Assembly (NCBI GenBank): GCA_014360655.1
Contig: JACIXC010000011.1
Coordinates: forward strand, 41,637-105,636
From: Actinomycetota bacterium
GTDB taxonomy: Bacteria; Actinomycetota; Geothermincolia; Geothermincolales; RBG-13-55-18
DNA: 64,000 nucleotides
Reading direction: 5' to 3'
The notes beneath the pieces are model-generated. The model did no database searches. It saw only the letters and a list, made by a program, of their open reading frames with translations, and had not been told where the DNA came from. Position numbers and translations under genes: made by a program. Shown here in pieces: positions 63,859 through 64,000 of the stretch (positions are counted from its first letter, which is position 1; each line of letters starts with the position of its first letter).

Positions 63859-64000
63859 CTACATGGTGAACACTCCATCCCTATCCTTGCTCTCCTCCAT
63901 CCACGCCTTCAGGAACTCCATGGGGGTGAGATAACCCAGGCTCTGGTGTGGTCTCACGTAATTGTACACGTAATTCCATCTGCAAAGGATCTCGTTGAGC
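63859..64000 (-). mobile_element. C-terminal end of an IS transposase (DDE integrase core), cut by window edge
   Basis: On the minus strand the frame reads LNEILCRWNYVYNYVRPHQSLGYLTPMEFLKAWMEE, ending at the stop at 63859-63861. The YNYVRPHQSLGYLTPMEF block is the conserved C-terminus of rve-type transposases of the IS3/IS481 kind. The rest of the gene lies beyond 64000. The AT-rich 63780-63855 stretch probably holds the IS end; I did not find a clear terminal inverted repeat. Confidence 0.85.

Overview
The window looks like chromosomal DNA of a high-GC bacterium, most likely a deep-branching actinobacterium of the OPB41/Geothermincolia kind. This is an inference from the style of the 16S rRNA, GTG/TTG starts behind strong Shine-Dalgarno sites, the arginine operon with its own argR, and a PASTA-containing penicillin-binding protein. 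A 16S database search would settle the lineage.

Region 1 (1-11.2 kb) is an RHS (YD-repeat) polymorphic-toxin array. It holds one long RHS gene cut by the left edge, then three displaced C-terminal cassettes. Each cassette carries a piece of the same RHS core fused to a different tip. The first three tips are followed by an unrelated small gene that could encode an immunity protein. The second cassette repeats 813 bp of the first gene with no difference seen. Two cassettes show a 1-nt frame break or addition.

Region 2 (11.2-20.3 kb) is a complete arginine operon, argC-J-B-D-F-R-G-H, with a perfect 14-bp palindrome (candidate ArgR operator) over the argC -10 box. Downstream lies a degenerate copy of a ~138-bp tandem repeat that recurs after the rRNA genes.

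Region 3 (20.8-33.8 kb) holds polX, small conserved genes (YbjQ-like, RemA-like, NIF3-like), a TPR protein and a PASTA class A penicillin-binding protein on the minus strand. A cell-surface module follows: a short promoter-to-terminator transcription unit, a protein with two IPT/TIG-like domains, a 31-residue Cys-containing peptide, a TasA/camelysin-like protein and a SipW-type signal peptidase, with a structured motif repeated before two of the genes. tyrS closes the region.

Region 4 (33.8-41.1 kb) is an rRNA locus. 16S and 23S each have their own processing stem and are separated by about 1 kb carrying a membrane-protein gene with its own extended -10 box and no tRNA. The 23S gene is split in helix 69 by a 741-nt group I intron encoding a LAGLIDADG homing endonuclease. 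5S, a terminator and the 138-bp repeat follow.

Region 5 (41.1-64 kb) is mixed: a DUF2892 membrane peptide, a large secreted PQQ-like propeller, TPR proteins, an enoyl-CoA hydratase, an FmdB zinc ribbon, two B12-binding/radical SAM enzymes, a MerR regulator, a DUF1015 protein, a MerR-TetR fusion, an overlapping four-gene FAD/Fe-S dehydrogenase operon of the sarcosine oxidase/HcnABC/proline dehydrogenase type, a zinc-ribbon/TPR/HAD phosphatase/methyltransferase/rhomboid cluster, an M23 peptidase, and the end of an insertion-sequence transposase running off the right edge.
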